From the NCBI GenBank assembly GCA_009760855.2, contig WPIO01000008.1, positions 7,867,001 to 7,931,000 on the forward strand: DNA of 64,000 nt. The letters are read 5' to 3'. Positions 35,600 to 47,773 of this stretch are shown here, in pieces (position 1 is the first letter of the stretch; each line of letters begins with the position of its first letter). Origin of the DNA: Cristatella mucedo (taxonomy: Eukaryota > Bryozoa > Phylactolaemata > Cristatellidae). Under the pieces are notes generated by a model, which was given only the letters and a program-made list of their open reading frames with translations, was not told the DNA's origin and ran no database searches. A program made the translations under genes and the position numbers.

Positions 35600-36655
35600 C
35601 TGCCTCGATACAAGCAGGTAGCCATCTGACGGTAGCTGCGCACGGCACCAACAAAGAGCTCTATACCTTATATAACTAGTCCACGGCAGTATCATAGAGC
35701 AGCCTATTCAACAACAACAGAAGTTTACAGGTGTCCAGCGAAAGCCACAGCGTTCGACTCGTTTGAAAGCACAGCGAAAATGACCAGTTTGTTGCTGGGC
35801 TTTGCATGCCACTTAATCACAAATCACAGAATATGATTGAAAAGTTACAAACCATTAAAATTCAAGATCCGCAAACAACATCTCGGTAGTCATAATCTAG
35901 CTGATGTGGCACGCCAATTTCTGTAGGTAGGTGCTCACTTAATGGGCAGCTAGGGTGTGGCTGCATCACAAATACACCAATGCCGATTACATCAATACAA
36001 ATGTGCACGCGTGTATTTATGTGCTCATGTTTCTCAGGGTGGCTGGGCACCTAGCAGCAGCTACTAACGGTTGGCAGCTGTGATCCCACCGGAACCATCA
36101 ATCTCATTGTCTTGTGCTCTTAATTAATAACTAGCACTGTTTACCCCCCCCCCTGTTTGCTTGCTCGGTGAGCCTTGTGAGAAAAAGGCCATTTCCAGTC
36201 TCTGGTAGCTTGCAATGCACAGGGGCACACACATACAGCCTATAGTGATGTGAGACTCCACGGCTCACATAAGTGGACAGACACGTGGTACCAAAACCAA
36301 CTGAGTGATGTACCTGTTCAAGGCTTAGTACAAAACATCAAAATGACTGAAAAACAACAGTGTTAAAAAATTGCCACAATTTTTTTAGCAATAGCCTAAA
36401 CAAGGGCACATATTTTTCCTTTAGATAGTCGGGGCCAAAACTTCTCTTGCTTCAACCGGCAGTGGACAACAGCCAGCAGTAGGCTCTGCTTCCAGTGGGA
36501 TGATGCATCAGAAAGTTTGTTTTCTTATTCATGCATGCATGCATGAATCCACGTACACAGGCATACATGTGCACATGCATGCACGTGAATATAACAGGCA
36601 AATCTACAAACATCCCCACACACGTGGATACATGTATACATGCACGTAAACATGC
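35600..36655. other. Unannotated stretch
   Basis: No gene supported. A run of eight or nine C lies at about 36145. The right end grades into CA-rich DNA. Confidence 0.4.
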
Positions 36656-36665
36656 ACACACACAA

Positions 36666-36696
<31 letters not shown>

Positions 36697-36746
36697 AACA
36701 CACACACACATACTGACACACACACACACACACTGAGACACACTGA

Positions 36747-36829
<83 letters not shown>

Positions 36830-36844
36830 AGACACACACACACA
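36656..36844. repeat. (CA)n microsatellite with CTGAGA interruptions
   Basis: About 190 bases of CA with scattered AAAC and CTGAGA variants. Long Cys-Val or Thr-His frames here are artefacts. Confidence 0.96.
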
Positions 36845-37046
36845 AGAATGCATACCCACATACATCTAGTATGCCAATTTGTAAGTGTGCAGGTAAGTAG
36901 ATAAGAAGATAGGTAGGCAGGTAGGTAGGTATGCATGTAATTCTATAATCCAAGGAGAAACTGTTGGTCCAGGCTAATGGCATTGGTTTTTGTTTATTCA
37001 AAATTCACCGCACATATTTACTTTCAGTCCTTAGCTTAAAAGGAAA

Positions 37047-37262
37047 TAGTAATGATAATAATAACAATTACACACTTGACAAAGCGTCCTCAGAGAACTC
37101 AATCTCTTTCTGGGCATTTAAAACTTTGCTGCAACGGAAACACGATCGAATGGTTAGTGGTAGAATGCTCAATAACAATAACATGGTTAGGGGTGACACA
37201 CACAGGGTCAGCATGCAAGTGAGGTGAGTGGCAGCCTGCATAGTGTCAGAACGCATAAATAT
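37047..37262 (-). mobile_element. LINE family A, 3' end (copy A9)
   Basis: Plus-strand view: AATAATAACAATTACACACT, then TCAGAGAACTCAATCTCT, CACGATCGAATGGTTAGTGG and ATGGTTAGGGGTGACACAC, the reverse of the family A 3' end. Confidence 0.85.
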
Positions 37263-39177
37263 ACAGCAGACTTTCAATACTACCCCAAACCTCACGAGGT
37301 GATAAAAGCGTAATGATTAGTGATTGATTAATGAGTAGTGAGAGCTTTTATCAGAAGCAGAGTGACAACGAGGAAATACGCTGCCTTTCAGCTGCAGTAC
37401 GAAGACGTCATCGCAAACCTCTTGAACATTTTAGCATACATGTCAACCGCATGACAAAGCCACATACAAGCAGTAAAACAGCATGCACAACAGCAAGACA
37501 GGCACAGCAGACTGCTGGGTTAAGTGCATTTTCTGGTAATATTCAAAGTGACACTTGCTCAAACTGAAGCGACTAGTTGTACAAAATCCACGCCGAACAA
37601 AAACTGTGGCTACATCCGAAAGCAGATTAAAAAAGGGTGCTTACAATGGATCATCGGTTGGCTTCACACTATAGAACTTCTAACGAAATAAAATATGTGG
37701 CAAGAAAATTTCGGCAGCATGCAAAGTGCACCCTTTCAAGTAGGCTTATTATCAAAGGGGATAAACTGGACTAATTCACACTAAGAAAGTTGAAAAGTCG
37801 ACGAAAGAGAAAGCCTCTTCGTGCGCTTCCGGTGACAATACAAACTCCGGCGCTACAGATGCTGTCGACCGCGAGGCTTCTTCGACGACTAGACCGCGGC
37901 CACAGGGAGGCCTTCGTGTGGGAAGAGGACAGCAGCCGTCTTCTACGGCGCAGCCGTTCCAGCAGACGAACACGGACCTCAATCGTGCAGCCCGTGCAAG
38001 CAAGCAAGCAGCACGGGCCGCTTGCTTGCACGGGCTTCGCCTTATTCCTTATAGAGCCTCGCTCCCTCGAGCTTGTCGAAAGGAAGTGGGGGGGGGGCTG
38101 TAAAGGTACACTGCAAACCAGGTGCTGAGGCAACAGACAGAGGCAACAGACTGAGGCTCAAAATGTCTGCAATCACAGCGACGACGACTAGCACCACAGG
38201 GCAAGCTCAGGTAGCCGACGACTGAATCGTAGGAAATTGGACCGTAGCCTCGTCCGGTCCGGACATGCGTCAGTCTCCCTGAGTGCTCAACTGCTGGACT
38301 CATTAGCAAGGTTGACCTGGTAGTTGTGGCCTCGAGGTTATAGCTGCCGCCCACAGGAGAAATTCAACTCATCACGCAGGAAATAGGGGTCCCTTGACAG
38401 GGTTACAAAAGAAGCCATCACCAATATAGCCCACGGCGAGGTAAGAAAATTATAGCCAGCCGGCAGCAGCTGCTGACAACAGGCTGAACCGACAGACTTG
38501 TCGCCAAGAGACAACTCTGGCACCTTCGTTGGGTGCTCGCAAAGCAGCTATTGCCGATGCCCAAATTCTTACTACAGCAATTTCAGCATCTGCTGCACAA
38601 TGCCAAGCAGGGCCGTCAATCAACCTTCTTGCGTTTTTTCCTGCTAGCAACCGGCTTCCAAGGACGAGAATGGGATAAGCGAAGCTCAGAGCAAGAGACT
38701 GCCACAGTGCCACACACTCAGGCTGGCTTTAGCTGGCTGTGCGCAGGGCACTCTACCCACCCCCTCACCTACCTCCCTTCCCACCCTCAGGGGGCAGCTG
38801 ATTGCTCTTTCCCAGCTGTTGCCGGGCAAGCTGACAGCTAGGTGCACTCGGGGTCACGGAGATCAGCAGGTAGCTGCTCCAGGCTGTGCACAGCTGGCTA
38901 ATGGAGCAGCAATCCACTAACTGAGCACTGTCGTGGTTCCTCATAGGTTTCCTTGCCTGCCTGCTGCAAATTATGCTGCTAACAACGTTGGTGCTCCCCA
39001 ATACCGGCTCAGGTGGGGGACAGACATCGAGAAAGCAGAACAGACAGGCATATACAAAGAGAAACTGGGAGAGGGAGAGAGAGAGAGATAAAAAAAAAAA
39101 AAGTAGTAAACCAGACAAACAGAAACAGATAAAGAGAGCCAGATAAGCAGGCAAAGACAAGACACAAAGACACACGG

Positions 39178-39180
<3 letters not shown>
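37263..39180. other. Unannotated stretch, partly GC-rich
   Basis: Several overlapping frames (37771-38133 minus, 37790-38128 plus, 38450-38713 minus, 38533-38841 plus) lack motifs. A hairpin lies at 37990-38035. No gene supported. Confidence 0.35.
37990..38035. repeat. 16-bp perfect inverted repeat
   Basis: GCCCGTGCAAGCAAGC at 37990-38005 is the exact reverse complement of 38020-38035, with a 14-base spacer. Confidence 0.9.

Positions 39181-39181
<1 letters not shown>

Positions 39182-39233
<52 letters not shown>
39182..39233. repeat. (CA)n microsatellite
   Basis: About 52 bases of pure CA, one of three tracts (GA, CA, GA) within 400 bases. Confidence 0.97.
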
Positions 39234-39236
<3 letters not shown>

Positions 39237-39360
39237 CACAAATACACACATATATATTAACAGAGTGTGTGAGAGAGATACACGTAGAACAAGTAAAGTA
39301 AAATAGACAAACAAAAACAAAGAGAGAGCCAAATAGACAAGACACAGACAACACAGGAAA

Positions 39361-39362
<2 letters not shown>

Positions 39363-39419
<57 letters not shown>
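39363..39419. repeat. (GA)n microsatellite
   Basis: About 57 bases of pure GA followed by impure GGGAGA repeats to about 39470. Confidence 0.97.
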
Positions 39420-39422
<3 letters not shown>

Positions 39423-39479
39423 AGAAGGAGGGAGGGAGAGGGAGAAAGCGAGAGGGAGAGGAGAGAGAGAATGAGAGAA

Positions 39480-40912
39480 GACAACAGTAAATAGCACACA
39501 GAGACCAGCTTATTGATGGAAAACCTTCTTGCTCAGCAGGCAGAAGCCAAGAAGCAGAGCCTAGCCAACGCAATCGGCTGAAGGGTTTCAGCATAAGCAA
39601 GTGCTTGGTGCTGCAGCTGACGTCACCAGGCAGGCAGACCGAGAGCAGTGCTCCTCCTGGCGCTCAGTTCATCAATCTCGGGAAAGCTCGGATCACATGT
39701 GAGGAGCAGCAGCCGGCTGCCGGGCAGCCAGCTGCCGGCCAGACGGCTCCGGCCATTAATATCAGTTCCTAACATTTGCACAACACCTACCCATCAATCA
39801 ATTACGTAGCCAAACATAAAAGCTGGTGGGGGATACATCGGCCGGCATATCGAGAAATATCACAGCAGAAGCAACCGACATGATAAATGCCAGCACTCGA
39901 CTCCTCCTCCTCCTCGATGCAGCACTGCTACAGAAGACTGATTTGCAGGAGTTACCCCCACTGATTCTCTGCTCTGACTGCATTGTTTTTTCCCACCGAG
40001 GCTTTATATGAGGGCTTGCACAGAGCCGCTGCGGCAGAGCTGCCGGGAATAGGAGGAGTACGATGCACGAAGAGCTCTGGGCGAGGCTCCGGACGTCTCT
40101 CGATGATACACCCAGTGCAGTGGGAACGTGGCTGAAACGTCGGCTCGAAGTGCAAGACAGAATGAGGTGCTCGATGCACCACCCACGGGGACCACTCGGA
40201 GCCTCGGGGCCCGGCTTTCTCGCGGCGAAGCTTGAGCTGGTAATGTCGCCGGCTAATATGCTTCGACCGGGCGACCACCAGCACACGGAGCGGCTGCTGC
40301 TGCTGGGGGGGGGGTTCCTGCTGGCAGCGGCAGGCCACTAGCCAGGCTACGAACGATTGCTCGTCCCTGAGCGAGAGAAAAACGCCGAGTGTGCGCACCC
40401 GCTGAAGCCGCTCATCGTACAAAACCTCCCTCCACACGTGGGCTAAGTTTAGCAGAAGTCAATTACGGAATTAGGAGCGAAAATTAGAGCCAACGGCAGC
40501 AGGAGCTGCATCGACCTACAGCAAGAGTGAGGCGACTGCCGGTGTGCAGCACCTCTATGCACTGCCAACTGAGCGAGGTCAGAGCAGCACCGGAAACGAA
40601 CAAGCTAAGCAAGGCGGCCAAGCAAGCCTACTCCGGGGCTCCAATTCACCGGTCAACAGCAGGTGCCTGTGCTAGGGGCATAGGTAAACCAGAATTCGGC
40701 TGAAGCAGCTGGAGCTTCCGCTTGACCGGCACCAGCAGCAAACCTCGTGCAAACAGCAGAGACGATGCCCGTGCGGGCACGAACCTGCGCTCGCGATGGC
40801 GTGACCAGGCGTGCCAGCTTGTAAACCCACACAAATGAGCCTGCAGCCACCCAACCGAGCTCACCCATATGCACACAACAAATAGACAACCAAAGCACAA
40901 ACAGACACACAC
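39480..40912. other. Unannotated stretch, GC-rich
   Basis: The frames at 39952-40437 minus (161 codons) and 40063-40341 plus overlap and are both open, so neither can be chosen by length. The minus frame contains a protein-like run (REVLYDERLQRVRTLGVFLS) but I know no family for it. Confidence 0.3.

Positions 40913-40983
<71 letters not shown>
40913..40983. repeat. (CA)n microsatellite
   Basis: About 70 bases of CA. Confidence 0.97.
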
Positions 40984-40990
<7 letters not shown>

Positions 40991-41734
40991 ATTCCATGTA
41001 CAAGATCAACAAAAAGCTGCTATTGAAGGTTGCCTGAGAGCTGTTGTTTCAGTTGTTGCAGACATACAGACCGGTGTAGAGCAATCCCAACTTTCAATGT
41101 CTTCTTATGATGATCACACACATATTTGACATGCAGGCAAAAACCTTGAAGAGCTGCAGACTGTATGTCACACGAGTCCCCACACCGTGGCAGCATGCAT
41201 TTCTGCTCGATCCAAAGCAGCGAAGCTCAAGAAACTGCCTCCCTACTGCTGCCTCCTTGCACGAGGAGCAGTGAACACGCACAGAGAAAGGCTTGCAAGT
41301 AGTCTGCTCCTCGACCACACAAGTCGATGACGGAGATGACGCAATAACGTATGCTGCACAAGTTTGTCAGCTAAACGGCTACAGCGGCAAAAAGAACCCA
41401 AAGTAGAACACCCGAAAATCCGGGTTTGCATTGCACCTACACAACAGCTTCAGAAACTACCAAGGTTTATGTGTTACATGCGAGTTTTATGTCAACATTC
41501 CCGCTGAGTTGCAGCACAGCAAGCACCCACCTTACACTAAAGTGCTCAGTAGATAAGAATCGTTTATATGCCTATCTATCTATCTATCTATGCAGAATCT
41601 GCAAGAAAACAGCCTCTCTGATTTTGTCGATTCTACGACGAACAGGTGGCAATCCTCAAGCACTAAGTCACACATCTGTCACTTAAGCATAATAGTAACA
41701 ATAATAAGACACTTGATAAAGTGCCCTCAGAGAA

Positions 41735-41827
41735 GGTGCGAGAGAGAGGAGCAAGAGAGAGAAGCGAGAGACAGGAGCGAGAGACAGGAGGGAGAGAGAG
41801 AGAGAGAGAGAGAGAGGAGCAAGAGAC

Positions 41828-41881
<54 letters not shown>

Positions 41882-41896
41882 CAACTTAGAGAGAGG
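41735..41896. repeat. Impure (GA)n expansion inside a LINE 3' end
   Basis: GA repeats with GAGCAAGAGA-type interruptions lie exactly where the LINE 3' end normally has CAGAGAACTCAATCTCT. Confidence 0.92.
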
Positions 41897-42177
41897 AGCG
41901 ACTTAGAGAGCTCAATCTCTTTATAAGCGCTTTACATTTGCTGCAAAGGAAACACGATCGAATGGTTAGTGGTAGCATGCTCGATAAACAACAAGAATAA
42001 CAGGGTTACGGGTGAAATGAGCCGGGTCAGCATGCAAATGTAGTTAGTGGCAGCACACGCAGTGTCAACACGCATCAGCACATAAAGGTCAAATCACAGG
42101 GACCCACTAAATGCTGTGATGAATGGGTGCATTTTAAATTTCTTTTTAAATGTGGTCAAGTCAAGCGATACGGTGAT

Positions 42178-42466
42178 ACATCTACTCTCTACTCTACTCT
42201 CTACTCTCCAACTGCCGACTATGGCACATCTTTTTCAGCGGTCCTGAGCTGCTACTTCTATGCTACTCACTACCTCAACTGCTCTACTAACTCTGCTACG
42301 CTTCCCACTTTCTCTTTGTTGCGTGAGACGAAGTCTGTTGGCTACCGAATGCGTACCGAAAGCCGCTTAGGCTGTGAGTGTGCTATACAAAACTCTCCTG
42401 CGTAACACCCACATGGTCTTTATGACTTGGTGGAGTTACTGACGGAGATACATTACATTACATACA
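42178..42466 (+). mobile_element. LINE family B, 3' end (copy B3), nested in A10
   Basis: The same 3' end as copies B1 and B2 (ACTGCCGACTATGGCACATC through GCTATACAAAACTCTCCTGC), with ACATT repeats at its end, inserted in the opposite orientation into a family A copy. Confidence 0.88.
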
Positions 42467-42860
42467 AGTTGGGAGTGAGCTCGAGGCTTTGGGAGCATAC
42501 GAACAAAGGCACGGTCTCCAAAGGATTTGAGGTTTGTACAAGGTATAGGTAAACGGTTAGATTCCAAAAAAGCAGGTGGCACGATGCATACTTAGTCTGG
42601 TGGGGGAGTAGATTTGATTTGTAGGCTGGAGTCAAAGAACGAAGGGACCTAAAAGTGAGTGACAAAACCTTGAAGTCGCTTGACTGGGGGCCAATGCAGA
42701 TCGGCAAGAAGTGGTGCGATGTGGCAATTGCAAGCTCACGACTGACGACACTAGCTGCAAGGTTTTACACCAACTGTACACGCCTGATTGCACTGGCAGG
42801 TAGGCAGGAAAGCAGTGATTTACAAAAGTCAAAACGGGATGTCACAAGTGCATAGACCAA

Positions 42861-45396
42861 CTTAGTGGTACCCCTGTCTAAACAGGCCTACTTGGACATC
42901 CCTCGATCAAATGATACAATCTGGGAAGGTTCTCAGCTCACAGGCAGCCTTTGCCGCTGCACTTTCACAGGGAAAACAGTCACTGGTCCAGCTCCGCCTT
43001 ATCGATTCAAGCCGATAGGTGATTGTCCTGCAGCACTGGAGAGGGGGGCTTTGCCCTGCAATACAGCCTCGTCCTATTTGCATATAGAATACAGATCAAT
43101 ATTGCGATGGCCAAATTCACGCGACTCGTGACGATCTCGTTGCTCCAGCTGCAAGTTTAGCTAAACTGAAAATAAGTGGCTTAACTTATCGGTCTCCACT
43201 GCAAGTCAACGCTGCCCCTCTACGCATAGGCTTGCCTCTACGAAATGCATGTGCCATGCATGCCCACATGCACGGAGCGACCTGCACGCCGCACGCAAGC
43301 CAAACACTTGTGCAGGCCCACAATATCAGAAACCCTTGGCAGTTGCTGAATCGGTTTCAGCCAGTCATTTAAAACCAACTCGTGATGCCGCTGCCTATTT
43401 GCTGCTACAGAAGCAGCCGTTTAACGCATACTGTGCAAGCGGTTACTCACGGCATCGGTGTACGATGAGGCGGCAAACATGACGACATCGCCAGGAGCAG
43501 CACCAAGCAAGCCGGACAGTGTGACGTCAGCTCCAGGACAGAGGTACTTGCAGACCGACGACTGCCACGACAAATCGCCTTTCACGGTGGCTATGGCGAC
43601 TCCCTGAGTAGAAAAAGCACGGCCGCATTACTGCCAGCGTGTGGAGCACAGGAAGGTCGTCGCACGGAGCGGAAAAAACTAGCATAGACATAGGCGAGCA
43701 CCAAGAACCAGCAAGTTCCAACCGGCTTTGAAGCCGCCGCATCCTCACTTCTGCACGCTTCGTCACCGTTCACAGAACGACTGAGCTATGGAAAACATAG
43801 CACAGGCCATCACCGAATCAAGCTGGCTCTCCTCTTCTGAGGGGGGAGGAAAGAACACTTTCTTTTGCACCGCACGGTTTTCCCTCTGCCATCCTCCCGG
43901 GCCTCTGCATCACGCTCGCGCCCGAAGCTCGGTGCAAGCATTGCAGCAGACCTCGACGGTGCACAAGCAGTAGTGCACAGCCACACGCGAAGCTCAACAC
44001 AGGGAAGCATAGCTCCCGGGATGGTGGAGCGAGCAACTGTCGGGGGCAAGGCCTGCGAGGCAGGCGACTCTTGGAATGCGTGTGCTTGCAGCGGCTAACT
44101 TTGTGCGAGCCTTCCAAGGCAAGACTGCACGCAATGCGAGTGCTCAGCTCCATGGCAGCCAGCTGTGTGGAGACTAGTCGGCACGTGTGCGTGGCGACTT
44201 AAAATTCCAGGTAATTGCAATCAGATAAATTGCCTTCGAGACGACTGCCGTTGCTGGACTCCAACCGGGGGGGGGGCCTTAGCTACAGTACTGGTGGATA
44301 ATGTAAAGCGAACCAAATAGACTACCAAGACGGTTAGATATCCTACCTCTTGGTGGGAAAGAAGTTCGAATCTCGAGCAAGGCTAATATACACCCTGAGA
44401 ACTTCCGGGTAATTAGTTAGGTTTAAATGCAAATGCCTAGCAGCAGCAGCTTACCCGACCGGCAGTCTGTCGAAGGCCTCATGAATGGATGCAGCAGCCG
44501 CGCTTGGCTGCAGCAGCAAAAACACGACCTACTCAGACGGTCTATTAATGGGAGCTAAAAATACCAACGAGGGACGATAGTTTTAAACACCAACGAACGA
44601 TTATCCGCCGGCGGTCTATCGCCCAGGAAAGGATCGACTCGCAGAGAAAATCCGAAGAAAATCGGAACTGCCGAGCAGCCCCTCACTTTGCTGCAGGCCC
44701 TCAATCTGGGCAACACGCCTGCGACTAAGCTGCAATGCAGCTCGGCTGTGGCCAAGCCCAAAAATGGCGGCGGCTCTGCTGAAAGGATGCAGGGCGGCCG
44801 CCGGAGCGCGAACGACGAACAGCGAGCAGCTTCGATGAGGCCGACCGCGCGCACCCACTCGCAGCCCTTTTGAGGTGGCACACCGGGAGGTGGCAGCAGC
44901 AGCACTACCTGCCAGTGGCAGGAGCTGCCGCGAGGGCGCGCTATAGGAAGGCGACCGACGGACCGCCCTGCCGATAGCTGCTGGCCCTTGCAAGCAACAG
45001 TGGAGCGGCCGTGAGAGCAACGCTTGCAAGCAACAGGAGCGGCCGTGAGAGCAACGCCGAGGCATAACAAGCATTTAATAAACGCCTCACCAAGCCGCAC
45101 AGCCAGCAGGGCGAGCAGCAGCATGCCAGTGCTGGCCCCGGGCAAGCGCGCTCGAGTAGCCAAGGTGCAAATCGCCCGGATGCCCTCGGGCAGATATTAT
45201 GCAATGAATTCCGTCTGTCTACAAACAAGGTGTCCAGCTGCGTGCACACCATCTACTGTGCCGACGGCTGCTGCATGCTCAGGCGAAAGACGGCAGCAGG
45301 AGGAGGCAGAGAGGAGGTGGGGACACTTGCGTCACTGCTTCAGTGGTGACGCTGCAAATCAGTCATGGCCGGCGGCGCCAATCCACGCCAAGCAGT
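42861..45396. other. Unannotated, increasingly GC-rich stretch
   Basis: Long overlapping frames on both strands (43818-44153 minus, 44555-45163 minus, 45024-45488 plus) reflect low stop density in GC-rich DNA. No domain recognised. A 34-36-bp unit containing GAGCGGCCGTGAGAGCAACG is repeated twice at 44988-45058. Confidence 0.35.
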
Positions 45397-45473
45397 CGGA
45401 CGCCTACTGCGATGCGGCGTGGCGCACAGCAGCAGGCGTGCTGTGTGCCACGCCGCATCGCAGTAGGCGTCCG
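45397..45473. repeat. 35-bp inverted repeat (hairpin), 7-base loop
   Basis: Arm 45397-45431 pairs with 45439-45473 at 34 of 35 positions. The arms start CGGACGCCTACTGCGATGCG; the loop is GCAGGCG; the single mismatch is G against T (G-T wobble in RNA). Confidence 0.95.
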
Positions 45474-46821
<1,348 letters not shown>

Positions 46822-46827
<6 letters not shown>

Positions 46828-47485
46828 AGTAGCTAGTGAGTGCCTGTGAGGGCAGACAAGCTCTGTCGTCTGCCCACACGGCACTATTGGCAAAACTGAC
46901 AGCTCAACCTGTGTGGGGCACTTGTTCCCTAATGAAATTCTCCTGGCCGACGATTGAGGGAGCTGCCCGGTGGCTGCTGCTGCCGGCCGGTCAACGTAAC
47001 CAGTGGGCAAGGTGCAAGCCAATTGATTTGCCGGTGGCACGCAGCAGCAGCCGCTGCTAACTAGATGGCCCCGGTGGCGCCTGAATGTAATTGCTCGGAG
47101 ACAGCGAGCATGCACAATTTCATTCCGCCTCCCATGCCAGCCTCGCTTCGCTGCAGGCTAGCTCATTCGAGCAGCAGCGGCCAGAGCTGTATGGTCCCAT
47201 CCTCCAGGAGTCGCCGGCACGAAGCAGTCGCCGTGCAGCGATCCTGCTGCTTTGCTCTATCGTTTGCGCCGGTGCAAGCGTGGCCTCGGTCGCCTCTCTC
47301 ATTGTCGCCAGCTTGCATTTCTCTGCCTCTTTCGTGCACACTTCTGCCGGTTCACATTTTCCTGCTCGGGGCTGACTCAGGGCTAACCGACGAGAAGTCG
47401 CAGCACGTCCGGCTGAAGCGAGCCCTCGCGTCCGGTGGAGGCGAGCCCGCCACCTGGGCCATGCAGATCGAACGCCCGGGTCGCC
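46822..47485. other. Unannotated GC-rich stretch
   Basis: The plus frame at 47065-47622 and overlapping frames have no recognised domain. Confidence 0.3.
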
Positions 47486-47773
47486 ATCGAGTGAACGAAG
47501 TTGAAGCTCATAGTCCCGCCGAGATATGGCCGGCGGAGGGTAGGTGGAAGAGGAGACCGAAACTGGCTCAAAGAAAGCTGCAGCTCAGTGTAGCAGTGGC
47601 AGGCCTGGGGGTTGTCTGTTAGGGCACGAATCGAGTGAACGAAGTTGAAGCTCATAGTCCCGCCGAGATATGGCCGGCGGAGGGTAGGTGGAAGAGGAGA
47701 CTGAAACTGGCTCAAAGAAAGCTGCAGCTCATTGTAGCAGTGGCAGGCCTGGGGGTTGTCTGTTAGGGCACGA
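47486..47773. repeat. 144-bp tandem duplication, 2 copies
   Basis: The unit from 47486 (ATCGAGTGAACGAAGTTGAA) repeats at 47630 with very few differences (for example GACCGAAAC against GACTGAAAC and CTCAGTG against CTCATTG). 144 is a multiple of three, so any frame through it stays open. Confidence 0.95.

Larger units (their letters stand above)
41689..42860 (-). mobile_element. LINE family A (copy A10), interrupted by family B
   Basis: The 3' block is at 41700-41960 in reverse, and the body continues past the inserted family B copy to about 42860. RT tail motifs in reverse include FRSLRSLTPAYKSNLLPHQ near 42620-42570 and SRFDFCKSLLSCLP-like sequence near 42850-42800. Within its 3' block a GA tract has expanded (about 41735-41896). 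Inactive. Confidence 0.85.

Noticed and set aside
36452-37001. Cys-Val-rich frames of up to 158 codons
   Set aside because: They come from CA/TG repeats; the same holds for frames at 19.9-20.3, 23.8, 39.0-39.6 and 40.6-41.0 kb.
40063-40437. Coding exon on either strand
   Set aside because: Both strands are open and protein-like, and I could not decide between them without homology or transcript data.
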